A DNA stretch of 23,529 nucleotides, taken from NCBI GenBank assembly GCA_046304235.1, contig JBKCEW010000099.1, forward strand, positions 1 through 23,529, given 5' to 3'. A model generated the notes under the pieces. That model ran no database searches. It was not told the DNA's origin and saw only the letters and a list, made by a program, of their open reading frames with translations. The DNA comes from CANHVK01 sp046304235. Its GTDB lineage: Bacteria; Bacteroidota; Bacteroidia; Flavobacteriales_D; Crocinitomicaceae. The translations under genes and the position numbers were made by a program. Shown piece after piece: positions 22,286 through 23,529 of this stretch (position 1 is the stretch's first letter; each line of letters opens with the position of its first letter).

Positions 22286-23529
22286 AACTCATTAATGTTT
22301 GATAAATACTCTTCAGCTTGATTTAACAACTCCGCTTTCACTTGTGGCTGCATTTTATCCCAAGTAACATACATCATTCCTATACGAGGATTTTTTCGGA
22401 GTAACTGTTCATTGCGCGCGTAAAAATGCCAATACAAACTATTAAACGGACAAGCCTTATCTCCTACTTTTTGTTTTGCATTATAATGACATTTCCCACA
22501 ATAGGAACTCATTTTATCGATGTAATTTGCAGAGCTCACATATGGCTTGGTTCCAACAATACCTCCATCTGCAAACTGGCTCATCCCACGCGTATTGGTT
22601 ATTTCTACCCAATCCAAAGCATCGATATAAATACCTAAATACCATTGATCTACCTCATAGGGGTGAACTCCAGCCAACAACGCAAAATTACCAGTAACCA
22701 TTAAACGTTGTATGTGATGTGCATACGCAAATTTTAAGGATTGCTTGATACTGTGGCTTAAGCAAAGCATTTTTGTTTCCCCATTCCAATACCAATCTGG
22801 GAGTTTGTTTTCGTGATTGAAAAAATTGAGTGTGGAATACTCTGGCATGTGCATCCAATAAACGCCGCGCATATATTCTCTCCAACCTACTATTTGACGA
22901 ACAAATCCCTCTACTTGATTAAGGGAAATTGAGTTGTTCTGCCTGTAATGCTTTATTACCTTTTCAATTACTTCTTGTGGTGAAATCAATTTCACATTCA
23001 TTGCAAAAGAAATACGAGAATGATACACCGACCATGAATCTAGGGTCATAGCATCTTGAAACGTACCAAAATAAGGCAAGCAATATTCGATAAAAAAATC
23101 AAGTATTTCTAAACTATCCTTGCGTGTAACAGGCCAAATAAATTGTTTATCATCTATTTCACCCATTGTTTTTATCCCTGACTTGCGAATCATTTCCACA
23201 ATATCAGAAACATCTCGATGAAATAAATAGGGATGAATGATGGTATGATTTGCCGGAATTTTCTTCCGATTATCACTATCAAAATTCCATTTATCTCCTT
23301 CGGGTTGACCGGCAATCATCAATATATCGTGTTTCTTACGCATGTAACGATAGAAACTCTCCATCAAAAACTGTTTTTTCCCTTTGAAAAATTCAGCAAA
23401 TTCAGTTCGAGATGTAAAAAAATGTTCGGAATCAACCACTGAAACCGGAAGATTGAGTAATTCAGACAAAACAAGCAATTCTTGGTCTACTCGATATTCA
23501 TCAGGATATTGATATTCAATATTTTCTAT
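22282..23529 (-). CDS. FeS-cluster bacterial cryptochrome/photolyase (PhrB/CryB type), N-terminus beyond window
   Basis: The frame is open to the window edge, so the gene continues upstream; the first visible residues are IENIEYQYPDEYRVDQEL. No in-window codon need be the start: a TTG at 23478 is internal. About 415 C-terminal residues are seen and roughly 94 are missing compared with Agrobacterium PhrB. The four FeS ligands are present, with the first in TKMLCLSH and the rest in YCGKC and KACPF. Counting from the TTG they are 239, 327, 330 and 343, the same spacing (88, 3, 13) as PhrB Cys350/438/441/454. Members repair (6-4) photoproducts using FAD, a ribolumazine antenna and a [4Fe-4S] cluster. 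Other conserved blocks are QVEGFVRQIVGWREYMRGVY and VTGNFALLAG. Confidence 0.93.
   Translation of the reverse strand: MENIEYQYPDEYRVDQELLVLSELLNLPVSVVDSEHFFTSRTEFAEFFKGKKQFLMESFYRYMRKKHDILMIAGQPEGDKWNFDSDNRKKIPANHTIIHPYLFHRDVSDIVEMIRKSGIKTMGEIDDKQFIWPVTRKDSLEILDFFIEYCLPYFGTFQDAMTLDSWSVYHSRISFAMNVKLISPQEVIEKVIKHYRQNNSISLNQVEGFVRQIVGWREYMRGVYWMHMPEYSTLNFFNHENKLPDWYWNGETKMLCLSHSIKQSLKFAYAHHIQRLMVTGNFALLAGVHPYEVDQWYLGIYIDALDWVEITNTRGMSQFADGGIVGTKPYVSSANYIDKMSSYCGKCHYNAKQKVGDKACPFNSLYWHFYARNEQLLRKNPRIGMMYVTWDKMQPQVKAELLNQAEEYLSNINEL

Noticed and set aside
1..23529. CRISPR array, prophage, IS element or integration site
   Set aside because: No spaced direct repeats, transposase or integrase motifs, or tRNA-end duplications were seen on either strand. 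The window is ordinary chromosome with small local insertions.

Overview
The window is AT-rich, densely coding DNA with almost every gene on the minus strand. It looks like a chromosomal segment of a Bacteroidota member, most likely a flavobacterium-type (Flavobacteriales) organism. The reasons are the layout of the thiamine cluster, the Bacteroidota-like -7 motifs (TAnnTTTG), the absence of Shine-Dalgarno sequences before most genes, the fused isobutyryl-CoA mutase IcmF, and the photolyase/cryptochrome/DUF2256/DUF2805 cluster. No rRNA, tRNA, CRISPR array, transposase or prophage gene was recognised, and no stretch longer than 300 bases lacks a gene.

Region 1 (minus strand, 9.1 kb down to 0.55 kb) is a complete-looking thiamine operon. 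A TPP riboswitch leads into thiS-thiC-[exported protein of unknown function]-tenI-like-thiD-thiE-thiG-thiH-[62-aa ORF]-[nucleotidyltransferase-fold protein]-thiF with a rhodanese domain. ThiC makes the pyrimidine HMP-P and ThiD phosphorylates it. ThiS, ThiF, ThiH and ThiG make the thiazole, and ThiE joins the two halves. Two non-thiamine insertions interrupt the operon. The 5' end of panB (pantothenate/CoA synthesis) follows and is cut by the window start.

Region 2 (9.1-12.7 kb, minus) holds queA (queuosine tRNA modification), a 93-aa protein of unknown function, an alpha/beta hydrolase, and a GT87-type polytopic membrane glycosyltransferase that overlaps the hydrolase.

Region 3 (12.7-17.8 kb, minus) holds a GH13 alpha-glucosidase gene broken by one in-frame TAG, and upstream of it the 1126-aa fused mutase icmF with a strong terminator. 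Divergent from icmF, on the plus strand, are a CorA-type divalent metal transporter and a small Spy/CpxP-like secreted protein. The tail of the Spy-like ORF runs antisense into the next gene.

Region 4 (19.3 kb to the window end, minus) is a light/DNA-repair operon. In order of transcription it encodes an FeS-cluster photolyase/cryptochrome (cut by the window end), a DASH-type cryptochrome, a flavin-reductase-like protein, a 43-aa zinc-ribbon-like DUF2256 protein, a DUF2805/TIGR03643 protein, and then an exported protein of unknown function. Tight overlaps (two ATGA junctions and one 25-nt overlap) suggest co-translation. This is the best candidate in the window for a poorly understood multi-gene system.
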